A DNA stretch of 64,000 nt from Schistocephalus solidus (Eukaryota; Platyhelminthes; Cestoda; Diphyllobothriidea; Diphyllobothriidae), in assembly GCA_017591395.1 (NCBI GenBank), contig WEDG01004911.1:1-64000 (forward strand), read 5' to 3'. The number at the start of each line of letters is the position of its first letter. The first letter of the stretch is position 1. Positions 13,181 through 24,423 of this stretch are shown here, piece after piece. Under the pieces are notes generated by a model. That model was not told the DNA's origin. It searched no databases and saw only the letters and a program-made list of their open reading frames with translations. The translations under genes and the position numbers were made by a program.

Positions 13181-13494
13181 ATGCATCCACCGTGTTGAAC
13201 AAGAGCCTTTGCGATGGTTGAAATGTTTTAGCCTAAGCATCATACCGTAGCAGAAGAAATTTGCCACTGGAATCACGTTAGGATGCCATACTTGCAATAT
13301 ATTTTGGAAAGCTTTATTATAAGATACTAATTTCTGATTGGCAGTTGATCCCCAGAACCGAATTTTCATGACGGTAGGGAAATTTTTAAACCACTGACGA
13401 CTGCAAAATTAGGACAGTCAAACCGGATCGTTCGTATACACTCTTCTATCACAGCTGCAGACCAGTACAGACTCAGCGCCTGATTGTCTGCGTA

Positions 13495-14741
13495 CCGCAT
13501 GTGACCGCAAATTTCGCCATATGTTTGCCGCCACTCCTCGAAAATACTACTACTGAAATCAATGCTTTTTTCTTTAGAAAACCATGTTAGTAATACAAAA
13601 AAAATTAATCGGAAGGATGCTTCAAATATTTTACCAGGAAAAAGTTCTCAGACATTTATTTAGCTCAATGTCAATGGTCTTTCGCCCGCTGATATCACTA
13701 CCATGTGGAAAATGGGCAGGTCAGCAGATTACACCATTTTCGACCGTTATAAGAAGTTGGGCCGAATTTAAAGGAAGCCTGGTATTAGAAAAACAGAAAA
13801 CGTTTGAACCCCTCGTCTTCTAAGCGCTGTCCGGGATCCTATTCGTTGCAATACAATCCGGAGCACGATGAAGCAGGCTTTACAGCTTGAGGTTGCGGAG
13901 CATGCTGTCTGGAATTTCGTGATAGAGATCTGAAGGCGAAGTCAAGGGCTAGGACAAAGAGACATCTCGTTACTGGGGATGTGGAAGAGAAGAGACTGGA
14001 AACAAGGAAGCGAATCTCAAGCTTTCTCAAGGAAGGACCACACACGGTGCTCTACTCGGACGAAAAACTCTTCACGGCCGATTCAGTGTCCAACAGTCGA
14101 GTAGATAGCCACATAAGCACCCTGAAGGTCATGGAAATACCTGAGAATTTTAAGCACAAGTTTCTGATGGTCTTTAGCCTGATTGTTTCCAATGGCGAAG
14201 TCATCCCCTGTGTTCTTCAAGACCGGGGTCAAAGTGAAGACAGACGTGTACTTCGATGTTCTTCAGAAGCACGTCAAGCCTTGGATAGATTACAACTACA
14301 CTCCAGACGACAATTTGGTCTCCCAGCAAGATGGTGTGCCTCCAATAAACGTCACGGAAGACACAGAAGTGGCTGAAAGACCACATGGCTTATTTCCGAC
14401 CCAAAGATATGTGGTCACCCTTGACTACAGCATTTGGGGCGTATGTCAAAGGGGAAGCCCTGCAACAAGCCCCACAACAGCATTGAGGCCCTGAGGGTCT
14501 CCATTGCTAGAAAGTGGGACAAGATATCACAGAAGTACATGAAGAATACGTGCGTCATGCTCAGACCGAGAATCGAAGACGTCATTGCTGACAGTGGCTC
14601 TTATCTATAATAGATCCTTTCTTATATTAATTTTGAGCCTTTATGTAAAAAAATGCATTTGTTTCTCCAGTTACTTTTTCTTGATCTGGGTCAGGCTATA
14701 GTTCTGATCGCTCAAATAACGAAATCAACTGTCGCATACAG
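13495..14741 (+). mobile_element. Mariner-like DNA transposon, inactive copy 1
   Basis: Terminal inverted repeats are visible. The left end begins CCGCATGTGACCGCAAATTT after a TA at 13493-13494, and the right end is a diverged inverse of it before a TA at 14742-14743, as expected for mariner TA targets. The transposase is in the plus sense. The catalytic first Asp lies in the LYSDEKLF block near 14059 and the second in QQDG near 14330. A DYSIW block with a candidate third Asp lies near 14423. The protein is split between two frames (13981-14376 and 14183-14494) by a frameshift near 14200, so the copy cannot encode full transposase. It is closely related to the copy at 24424-25706 in opposite orientation. 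Confidence 0.85.
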
Positions 14742-14743
14742 TA

Positions 14744-14935
14744 TCGTGCGCTACGGCCCCGTAATTCTCGCCAACGAAGTCTGCTGCACCGTAACTGGAA
14801 TGAGACTGCACCATGACACGTGTTCACGCACACAAACGCTTGCAGGCGACGTGAAACCCGGTAATGTGATCGATGACCTGGGTCAGGCCACAGTTCCAAT
14901 CCCTCAAATTAAGAAATTCACGGTCGCATACGATC
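14744..14935 (+). repeat. Mariner 3' flank shared with copy 2, plus a second TIR-like end
   Basis: The ~125 bp just outside the right TIR (for example GCCAACGAAGTCTGCTGCAC and ACAAACGCTTGCAGGCGACG) is also found beside the other mariner, at about 24303-24421 inverted. At 14878-14935 the terminal sequence of the element recurs (CTGGGTCAGGC, CCTCAAATTAAGAAATTCAC, GGTCGCATACGATC). This amounts to a partial duplication of the 3' end. Confidence 0.6.
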
Positions 14936-15461
14936 ATTTCACTTTTTTATCAGGTCTTGACCTTGGTCTTGTTTGACATCGGCGACAGCTGGGTTTCCTG
15001 ACAGTGCTGTCGATCCAAATTTTCTTCAATATTTAGATGCGCTAGAAAGTGAAAAAAAGCTTCTTTAATACTGTGATAGGCTGCGTTATCTAAAAAAACA
15101 TGAACGTTATTCACTGCTCACTTACTAGCTCAACAGCATTTGCCGAAGCCAGTGAAACGCACTGAGAAACGATTAACCTGTGGGCCGTCTAGTCAACTAC
15201 TTTCGGCTTCTGTTGGCTTAATGCACAGGAACCAGCCGTGCTGTGTCGTGCTGTATCAACGTGGTTTCGTCTTTACACTACTGGCTGCCTATTGACCCGT
15301 TAATTAATATTGCGCGGTTATCTCGCAGTGGCTGATAGACGTTGGCCCAAATATTCATATAAGATTTTAGGCTTTGTCTAGAAATCTTCAAATAGACTGA
15401 CTTACTCCATTTTAGCGAGTAATCTCGGAGGAATTTACAAATTAGCTACTAATAGACAAGC

Positions 15462-15940
15462 GTGCCTACAATGTTTGTCAATATGCTGCGTGATCTCCTG
15501 CAGACGTTACGCATTGTGAAGGGATTGGATTGTTGCCTGGTATTCTCGGACTTCTTTGAATTTGCCACCACGACCCATCTCCGAGGTCACCCATTGAAAC
15601 TGCACGTCCAGCAGGCGAGACTGGATGTGCGCAAGTTCTCCTTCTCTGTTAGAGTGGTTAAACCATGGAATGCCCTACCTGAAGACGTTGTGATGTAACC
15701 ATCACTGGAAAGCTTTAAAAGGAACCTTGACAGTTTTATGTTCTAAAATGAGCCTGAGCGATGAGTAATTTATTATAACTCTCGAGAGTCACGAAACACT
15801 TGTCTTATTTTTATGACTGCCTTTTGTACCTTTGCAACCCACACGGTTTCTCTGTAAACCGCGCTTAATTCTACCTTACAGATAGGGTACTAAATGGCCC
15901 ATGCCTATTTCCCTCAATAAATTGAATTGAATTGAATATT
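15462..15940 (+). mobile_element. 5'-truncated LINE, C-terminus and 3' tail
   Basis: The frame at 15462-15698 ends with a pattern common at the C-terminus of CR1/Jockey-like RT proteins (LRGHPLKLHVQQARLDVRKF, then SVRVVKPWNALPEDVV). After an in-frame stop it continues with SLESFKRNLDSF. A 3' UTR follows, then AATTG tandem repeats at about 15919-15937, typical of a LINE 3' terminus. Endonuclease and RT core are absent. Confidence 0.7.
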
Positions 15941-16182
15941 ATTTTTGGTCGGCTTGAGGAATTCAGTGCACTTTTACTCCCACAGGAGGCCGGATTATAA
16001 AGTATCTTTAATCTTAAGGACCAATTTCAGGTTGCAAATAACGTGAATGCGCGAGTGCTGGGATAACAGGCTTTCGGAATCGTACAGAAGACTGAGACCG
16101 TGCGAAAGCAACAACAAATGAGGAGGAGGGGGAGGTGGTGAGCGCGATACAGATAGGTCTGCACGCATAGTACACAAAGAAT

Positions 16183-16491
16183 GTGTCAGAGGAATTGCAA
16201 CGCATTGCCGCAGAATTCATCAATCGGACAACAGCTACCATGCGTGGCAGAACCCTGAAAATAAAAACTAACTGGACGCCCGCGATCAATCTACTCCCGT
16301 TTCGCGGCTGCCCTCCCCATTATAAAGACCAGATCGGGCGAAGTCTAAGCTCGCGAATAATCGAGTACAAACTGATGGATCAAAGAGACGTCCCATTGTC
16401 TCGAATCATAACTCACACTCTGGAGGAAGGCCACGAATTCAACCTCGCGAGCATGCGTAACGCCTTCATCTTATTTGCATCAAGACCCTGA
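16183..16491 (+). mobile_element. Penelope-like element fragment, degraded GIY-YIG end
   Basis: A 102-codon open frame. Its second half (GRSLSSRIIEYKL, then RDVPLSRIITHTLEEGHEFN) resembles the C-terminal GIY-YIG endonuclease part of Penelope-like retroelements, where G-x-x-L-x-x-R-I-x-E-H and a following H-x-x-x-x-x-H are typical. The expected His after the Glu is Tyr here. The N-terminal RT is not visible. Assignment is from remembered family pattern only. Confidence 0.5.
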
Positions 16492-16499
16492 GACTGATA

Positions 16500-17285
16500 T
16501 ACTCTCTTCCATAGTCTTTTACTGTCTCTAATATTCCTACATAGCGAGCATGGCCCCTGGATTCCAAACGTCTCTCATAAAATTCGTGATTTTACCTCTA
16601 CGTCGGCAATTACGTGCGGTTAGACAACCAAATCCATCCGCCGCGCAGAAGTCATACACCTGAACTACCATCATGCAACCCTAAACGAAAGCAAGTTTTT
16701 GCGCTTCGGTTGAAAACACCGAATTAGTCAAATGGGACAAACGGTGGAGCGTGCGTCATAGATTGGTTGTAAAGCTCATCCTTACTTAACTTCGGGGTGG
16801 AGCGACAAAGAGAGTTGAATAGGATTAGCAATCGCAGACCCAAAATAACCTTTTGCATATGTGTGTATCAAGAAAAATTTTAGTTTTTCGTGACGGTGGA
16901 TTCCGTTTCGTTTCAAATCGTTCTGGTAAGTAAATGCTAAAGGCTAAAATACTTTTTTACCCAAAAATAGATTAACAAGTAAAAGTAGCTTTTAAGTATG
17001 CGTCAAAATGCATGGGAAGCCGCCTGAATTAATCACATATGCCTTGAGCTATAAAAGACGACTTTGGTGACGCAGCTATACAGACCAGAATCCCACTTTC
17101 ATTAATCTATGGCAGGCTGTATTGGCTGCACCAATTTTTTATGTTTTTAAAAAAGCCATTCAATTACCAAGAATGGAGACTGATTTTATCATTTGGGGTA
17201 ATTTACGGAAACTCCCCCTCCTTCAAAGTTTCAATTTTTAAATGAAATATCTGGGTTGAAAAACATTTTCCCGATTCCTGTGCAA
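16500..17285. other. No gene recognised
   Basis: No coding or repeat signal that I can support. Confidence 0.4.
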
Positions 17286-17421
17286 TTTGAAGGCAGTTTA
17301 CATTCCTTGATGAACACTCACAGATCGTTAATGGAGCTCACTCTTCCCACTCTGCCTGGGGGTCATTATCGAGCCACACCAGCAGTCGCACAGCGGCTAT
17401 TAGAAGTAGTAAGCGTAGTAG

Positions 17422-17490
<69 letters not shown>

Positions 17491-17745
17491 GGGCACATTA
17501 AAAATGCTGACAAAGATATGGGAGACTAGAATGGCCATTTCCGGCTCATTAGTCGTCATCAGCCAATCATACCCAACCCCAGGCGGTGTCCTACCCGAGG
17601 CTCCAAGCCGCAACCTGTTGATCCTAAGCATTGAGCCACAGACTCATTGTCTTGCCGGTTTAGATCTGGAATATTGCCATTCGTTGTTGAAAGCTCACCG
17701 ATTGTTAATGGAACCCACTCGTCCCACTCTGCCTTGGTACTCATT
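17286..17745 (-). repeat. SINE units, reverse, interrupted by (TAG)n
   Basis: Inverse of the SINE at 5.8 kb: AATGGCCATTTCCGGCTCAT near 17530, ACCCAACCCCAGGCGG near 17573, an inverted A-box region (CATTGAGCCACAGAC) near 17630 and the linker CACCGATTGTTAATGGA near 17697. A second linker copy with TGGAGCTCACTC lies at 17310-17345. Between them is a (TAG)n microsatellite at about 17410-17490. The long poly-Val and poly-Leu frames here are only that microsatellite read in frame. Confidence 0.75.
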
Positions 17746-17814
17746 CTCGAACCCCAGCAGCCGTACAGTGACTTTTAGTTGTAGGGACAGATGAGCGTTC
17801 ATTGACGAACGTCC

Positions 17815-18192
17815 ACAGTCCAGACCTACACCGGTAGGACAATAAGCCCGTGGTTCAATGGTTAGAGCTTTGGACGTATGATCAACAGGTCATGTGTTCG
17901 AGCTTCGGGTGGGACACCACCTGGGGTTGGATATGACCGGCTGAGATCAACTAATGAGCCGGAAATGGCCATCCCAGTCTTCCTTGTGTTTGTCGGCATT
18001 ATTTACCCGTCTCTACTAATAATAGCCAATATGCGGCTGCTGGTGGGGCCCGAGAATGCGTCAGACTTCTGACCGACAGGTTGTGGGTGCGAGCCTCAGG
18101 TGGGAGACCACCTGGGGTAGGGTATAACATGCTGATGATGGCTAATGAGACAGAAATGGCCATTCCAGTCTCCTTTGTCTTTTTTCGGTATC
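17815..18192 (+). repeat. Two forward SINE units
   Basis: The first unit has CCCGTGGTTCAATGGTTAGA (A-box region near 17849), GTGTTCGAGC (B-box region near 17896), CACCTGGGGTTGGATATGAC and GAAATGGCCATCCCAGTC. The second, partial unit begins near 18030 with GGCTGCTGGTGGGGCCCGAG and runs through GGGTGCGAGCC to GAAATGGCCATTCCAGTC near 18155. With the reverse units at 17286-17745 this forms a diverging inverted cluster. Confidence 0.75.
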
Positions 18193-18299
18193 GTTTCACA
18201 GTCTACCTTGTAACTTGCGATTAAGGCCACTGAACGACATTCCATGAGCTTCCTCCAAAGCATTGTACTAGATATCTACATTGCTGATAGAAGTGAAAA

Positions 18300-18715
18300 T
18301 TCGAGTTTCATGAATCAGTTCAAGAGGAGATGGAGCGATCGCTGGTCTGATGACAGCTCTCAGTTTGCAGCTCATTCGACAGTACGTGGCCATATGTTAA
18401 GGTTTCACGAGCCAAAATCCGCACAAGGGGTAACAACCGCGTAAACAGCCAGCTGCTCGAGTGGTAGTTCTCAGGCCCGCAGTCCATCAACAAGCGCAAC
18501 GACCTCCCATCCACATATTTTGTGCTACGACTTTGCCTGAGCAGGGGACTCAGTCACGTGGGAAAGGCACGAGCGACCAACAGCGAGTCGACTCATCGAG
18601 TAGTTATCACGTTAACATCCAACACGGATGATGAAATCGCGGCCACCAACAACTCGGACGCACACGACCAAGCCATAATCGCATCAAGTAGGATCCCCCA
18701 GCGGTGATCGCAAGA
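18300..18715 (+). mobile_element. Penelope-like element, C-terminal fragment
   Basis: Read across frames, the plus strand gives a tail pattern found downstream of the GIY-YIG domain in flatworm Penelope-like elements: an HSTVRGHMLRFHE block near 18375, a SINKRNDLPSTYFVLRLCLS block near 18490-18545, then a hydrophilic end (DDEIAATNNSDAHDQA) near 18630-18680. Stops and frame changes show it is a relic. It lies about 1.8 kb downstream of a related fragment at 16183-16491, possibly one element split by the SINE cluster. Confidence 0.5.
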
Positions 18716-21700
18716 CCTGGAATTATAGTGCGCATGCGGTCACGTGGTCTCTACGGACTATAAATATTGCGTATCCTGTGCCTCTAGTACCCTTATATGC
18801 GACTGTCGCTGATGATGGATTCCAGCTGGAATCCGAAATTCAGGCCAAGGCATCTTAATTTTCATAGCAAGAACTCCCTCATTAATAATAAAACATTCCG
18901 AGCGATAGGATTTAAGTTGCGTAGTTTAGACCCATCCCTAGAGAAGAAGTTAGGTCGCATAAATAATTAGGTTCAAATATCGAATATTGCCATAAATACA
19001 AACTTACAAGGAAACGATACTTTTAATTCTTCCAGGTAGTAGCGACTGTGTTTCTCGCAGGAACGATGCTTACACAGAGGAAGAAGACCACGATAGACAG
19101 TACTGTGGAGTCACTGAAATTAGCATGTTTAGGTGAGAACACCATTTAAAATTCTGGCCAATAGCTCATAAGCAACGGCGCATACGGTGACTGTCAATTA
19201 ATGCAGGATCTCCATAAACGAAGCCTGTTTATCCAGGGAGAAAAGACTGTCATACCTCAGCCACCGTATTGGGTAGTTAATTAATCTGGCAGAAAATAAC
19301 GAAACTCTCTTCATTATTTTGACGCAAAAGTTTGGGGAACTCCATCGGCAGAAAATCAGTATCTGTTTCTCCTTCCACGTGATTAGGTGGCCGCATCCTT
19401 CCTTTTGGGCATGCTTTCAGTTAGTGCTGTAGACCTACATTGCTTTTTTTTATTATTTCACCCTGCGCATGAAACGATTCTAGACCTGCACACTAAGGTT
19501 GAGGTCCGTGGATGAAAAGGGAAAAACTGATGAACGCGATTGTTTTGAAAAACAGGGATTCAATACTCTTTTTACCTGCAGGTGATTTCTTAAGATGATC
19601 AATTTGACGCCACAGTTGGCAAGTTTTAGAGCGTGAACTGCAGCCGTGTCGCATAAACGATCGGGGTTAAAGTAAATTTATACGAGGGGTAGATGGTACT
19701 ACTGAAATATATTAGAAAACCCAATAATATTGCGAGAGGACAAGACAACCACAAGATAGGCAGATATTGGCCTGCCGTAGTTTCTAACCGCGAATTCGCT
19801 CTTCTGCCGAACAGACGAGTTAGCAGTGGGTTTGCGTCTAAAGTCAATGATGCCTGACGACATTGGCATATCCGGATGCAATTCATCAGTAGGGGTGAGG
19901 GACGTTCAACCATGACAACTCTCTCTCTCTCTCTCCACGTACACAGTGAGATTTGATAGTCGTTCCATCTAAATGTCTCGTTTAGGTGTCTAGCCAGCTA
20001 ATTCTGATTGACCTGACCGAATCATTTTCGTTGCACCAAATACGTGAATTGTGGAGTGAGCCGAAAGTTAGCTGACTAGTAACCTTTACGCATGGCAAAA
20101 CCGTCGACCTGCAGTCCCTCCCTCGCACCTTGCGAAGTCTGGCCAGTGGTTGCCAAATAACGTAAAAACAGCAACATCAGACAATAATTGAGTGTGCTAC
20201 TAACAGTACCTCGAGAAGGGTTAGCAACCTTCTGGTAGGCGCTTTCTCCCCGTCAGACTCCGGTTTGTTTTGCACACATATCCCGACGTATTACATGGGC
20301 AGCCCTAACTAAATGCGCCTAGGTGTTTTCCACCAATTGAAAAGTTGAGCAAAACGATGTTAACTAAACCCCAACAGAAAATTGCCTTCAAGGGATTGCA
20401 AATGTTTGCTTTCCTGGGTAGGCATACCTTAATATATTGGAGACGAGCCATCGGAATTTGAGCAATACGAAGTGATAATCAGTGTTTTCGAGCAGAAAGA
20501 TTAAGCATTCCACTTTATGGAGGCTAGAGGAACGCTAAACCAACAGGGGAGGGAAGCCTGCTTACTTCGCGTCGACCAGTTGCCTCGCAAATTGATATGC
20601 GGCAGTCATTAATCTTAATGGTTGCAATGGCATAGTGAGATCCCGGCTGGTACAGAAAGCAGAGAGGACAAGCCGACGCCGAAGTGGGAAACACGTGAAC
20701 GAGGATTGCCCATAGGGACGGCACGCAGAGTATACAAGGCCCCCCACCGGCATTACTACTTCTGCAGGTAGTTCGAAAGCTACTGTCCCGGGTGTTTGTG
20801 CGAGGAGAGGATTTTTAGGAGCAGTGGGAGGCTGCCATCGCTAGTACCTGATTCCCGCGCAAGTTGCCATGAGGCACACGGTGGACATCGTCGTTCGCGA
20901 CGATTGACCTGTTGTCGTAGACGACAGAGGCCTCGTTTGCGTGGGGATCCGAATGTAAGCCGACCGCTAGCAGTATGGCACCAACGTCGACCACTGGCTG
21001 TTTCAGACAGACGAGTTGTTTTGGCTGCATGCCGGCAACGCCTACGTATGAAAATAAACTGTAGGGTGGAGGTCAGCGCACGCCACTTAATGATCACCTC
21101 TGCGTGCTGATTGGCTGCAAAACCGTCTTAATCACCTTGGGGTGACTCTCATCAATCTTTTCTACGTGCATGACAGTACCGGGGGCTTAAATATTCGACG
21201 GATAAAGAATTTACACCGGGTGCTTACTTGGTGTACGGCAATCGAGAAAACTTACCGAAAATACCAGGTACACAGGAATGACAATTGCTGGCTTCATCAT
21301 CAAGATAATCGTCATCATCACAATCATCACCACCATCACCTCCACCACCAACATCATCACCATCATCGTCATCATCATCATTAGTCAGTGACACTTAATG
21401 CTATGGGCTACTCATGCAACACAGACGCACACAACGCTACCATTTTTATAAATTGGACCTGACCACCATAGACTTTGCTCTTCAATGGGCAACACGACTG
21501 GTAATAAATGTCTGGCTGTGCGGGAAGATTATTGAGAGACTGAATGTCATAACCTCTGCATTATTTTTGTCGGAAACTGGGAGATCACGGTGAGAATGTG
21601 AAAGAATGAGCTTCGGGCAAGGGCATCCAAAAGACAAAGAGGCAAGAACGTAATACGTGACTCGACTCAGGGAACAAAGAATAGGTCAACGTGTAATACG

Positions 21701-23249
21701 GAGCCGTTGTCAATCGGATTTTATGAATGAGGCTGAATAAAGAAAAGGATAGTGCCAACATAATCACAACCCTAATCATTGTTTTTGTTAGGGTTGGCAG
21801 TCATTGCCGGTTTAATAGGCTCGTGCAGCAGTTTGTTGTCCCGACAAGCACGCGGATTGCCAGATCCGGTGGCTTTATCTCGCGCCGACCAATATGCGCG
21901 ATCTCACTCCTAGCTTACTTGACCCACTTTTATTCGCACCCTTGAAGGGAGTAAGAATGAGGCTCACTCAGCGCAATCTTTCATTATAAATGCAAAACGG
22001 ATTGCGTTTTCAAACTACCGCAGCGTCCTAATAGTCACCATTTGATCCAATACTTCCATCCGCCTACCGCCAACGAAATATTGTGAGACCCTTCTGACCC
22101 GAGAGTGAATGCTAACCCTAACGAGCACAATGGATAGAGTTAGGGTTACGTTGGCATGTAGTACGGCCGCGTATCACATGCTGACCTATCCTTCGATACC
22201 TGAGTTCGGTCGCAAAGTACGTTCTTGCCGACAAAGAAAATATACTAGGAGGTCCTGTAAGCAGTTATTGCCTAATCTAATACCTGCCGTAGAGCAATGA
22301 CGCAATTGGTCGGATAAGCTTCGTCGAATGAATGGGGGTTTGCAAAAACAACCTACGACCCACGCCTATCTTAAAAAGCTCATCGCAATAGAAAGTCTAT
22401 TGCCTGCAATGTACTCAGCAGTTTCTTGGTGCAAAAAGATTGTGAAGTCTATAAACTTGACTCGGAGGAATGATATTCCCCAGTCCTTTGAGGGGGTTTC
22501 CTAAGGCGTTCAAAATTTGCATTTGCTTGTGGTACTGAATGACGGGTGGCCCTATAAAGTGATGCACTTTCAAAGTCTCGGTGAAAATTTCCAAACTTTC
22601 AAGCATGTACGCACACGAACTCAACTTTTTAGTGTCCCGCCTATGGGCGAAAGTGATTTGAGTTATTATAATGGTGAGAGAACAACTAGTTATCTACAAA
22701 TATTATTTATTTTGAGCCATCAACTGAGTTGTTTTAGAAACAACTGCCCGTTTGATGTGTAGGTCGTCTACAGGTGTCAACGGGTATGTGAACAGCTAAA
22801 CAACGTGGAATTCACCACAAAGGGTCACTATGTCATCGACAGGCCGGATCACAGCACGAAGCACACGTACCAATGGTCGTATCGGCATTGACGATTGGGC
22901 TCATGGCTAGCCAATCCCAGGAAAGCATTAGTAAGCGAACCAATGAATAGGTACATATTGAACGAATTCTAGCTGACACTATAACTGAAACATGCACGCC
23001 TGGTCTTCATTAATCTTAATTTTAATAACTTAATTCCGAAGCACCTGCTTCCGGCTCTGTAAGAGAACAGGATTATTGCGACAAGATTCCATTACTCATT
23101 ACCTACAGAACGATAGCTCATCAATATCATCCAGTTGCTTCAGTGAGTTAACACTGACGCAACCAAGGCCAGGCTTCCGGCAAATCGGCTCCAAAAAGCC
23201 AGTGTGTAATGCCTCTCTCAACTGCAGTCGTCTTGAATCTCTCTTGACA
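18716..23249. other. No gene recognised; (CAT)n microsatellite
   Basis: About 4.5 kb in which I see no conserved coding segment. A CAT/CAC-rich imperfect microsatellite spans about 21294-21382, and a (TC)n tract lies near 19919-19936. The 20.5-21.1 kb stretch is GC-richer and open on both strands, but its frames are Arg-rich mirror frames with no domain motif. Confidence 0.45.
21294..21382. repeat. (CAT)n/(CAC)n imperfect microsatellite
   Basis: Tandem CAT triplets with CAC, CGT and CAA variants. Read in frame it gives a His-rich tail, which is not evidence for a gene. Confidence 0.9.
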
Positions 23250-23360
23250 CCAGACCCAGGGGGGGGGGGAGAGTAACATATAGTGAAGTAGATGCATTGT
23301 AAGTCTAATCTCTCTGAAATGCAGAGCTAGTCACCGTTCCTGCACCACCCTGCTGTTGAG
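23250..23360 (+). repeat. Repeat B fragment with G-run
   Basis: CACCAGACCCAGG, a run of ten G, then GTAGATGCATTGTAAGTCTA and GTCACCGTTCCTGCACCAC. This is the repeat B core with internal change. Confidence 0.5.
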
Positions 23361-23764
23361 AATACGGTAGACGTAGTTGAAATCGACGGTCGAACGGCCG
23401 TCGTGTAATGCCTGGACTGGACCGACCATATGCTCGACCTCATAAAGCAGCCACACGACAGTACAAGGCTGGGATTACTTACGATCTGAACTCAGGCAAG
23501 TTGGCCATCGAGCATGATGAGTCAAAATTTTTTTCAGTGAACACTGAGGCCCATCTCTTGTCTGTTTCTATCAGGAATTTTCAGCCATAGGGCAGTTGCG
23601 CTCCAGTGATGTGGTTGCAGCAAGAAACACACGCTGGTCCCCTTCTACTTGTGTATTCTTTCTCAATTATTGATTGCCCTTCGCTAAAGGGGCTTCCGCG
23701 AGTGCTCCAGCTTGAAACCTCAAGGTAGGACGGAAGACGTGCGTTTTGTCCCCAGGTAGACTAT

Positions 23765-24075
23765 TTAAGAATGTTTGCTCCTAAAACGGACCACGCGGTA
23801 GAAGCGCTGGACCAACGCGGGGGGCCAGACCAGGGCATGACAGGTGATATTGAGGGTGGGCAACTATGAAAATGTCACACACGGAGGGGAGGCAGGCCAA
23901 GGCGCAGGCTCACGCCCCACCAACTACCTGCGTCCGATCCCATCTCCAATCCTTGTGACGCAGTCATGACAGCAGACCCAGGCGGGTGAGGGATGAGAGA
24001 TTGCGGTAGACGCTTCGCAAGTCTACTATCGCTATAAGCTAAGTAGTGCACACGTCACCGTCTCTGCAGTCACAC
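23765..24075 (+). repeat. Repeat B, long forward copy
   Basis: Ordered matches to 31895-32190: GGACCACGCGGTAGAAGCGC, CTGGACCAACGCGGGG, GGCGCAGGCTCACGCC, TCCAATCCTTGTGACGCAGT, then the core GCGGTAGACGCTTCGCAAGT and CTACTATCGCTATAAGC. Two long copies with the same order show it is a dispersed repeat of about 300 bp. No coding capacity seen. Confidence 0.7.
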
Positions 24076-24302
24076 TGCAGAGGGACACGCAGTAAATATT
24101 GTTGTCAGAGTTGAAGGTTGAAATTTTGAATTCAAGAATTGCTTTGAGCGAGACTATGACGATCTGATAACTTGAGAGTATGTCAAGTAGAGTGGATTCC
24201 CTGAGCGCAGTAGCAGCAGCGCAATAACAGTGCGCGCACACACAGGTGCAGTTTGCAGACTGCACCTGTGTAGAGACACCGACATAGTTGTTGGCTTTTC
24301 AT

Positions 24303-24421
24303 CGATCGCATCACGTCGCCTGCAAGCGTTTGTGTGAGTGAACTCGTGTTGAGGTGCAGTCTCGTTCCAGTTGCGGTGCAGCAGACTTCGTTGGCGAGAG
24401 TTGCGGGATCGTAGCGCACGA
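24303..24421 (-). repeat. Mariner 3' flank, copy 2
   Basis: Inverse of the 14744-14870 segment (CGTCGCCTGCAAGCGTTTGT, GTGCAGCAGACTTCGTTGGC). The two mariner copies thus share sequence beyond the inferred TIR on one side only. Confidence 0.6.
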
Positions 24422-24423
24422 TA

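Noticed and set aside
17256..17631. Open frames with long poly-Val or poly-Leu
   Set aside because: They are the (TAG)n microsatellite read in frame on each strand, within SINE sequence.
20780..21110. Overlapping 104-105 codon frames on both strands, Arg-rich
   Set aside because: Mirror frames in a GC-rich stretch without domain motif or splice context.
21294..21382. Possible metal-binding His-rich peptide
   Set aside because: A simple CAT triplet repeat without gene context.
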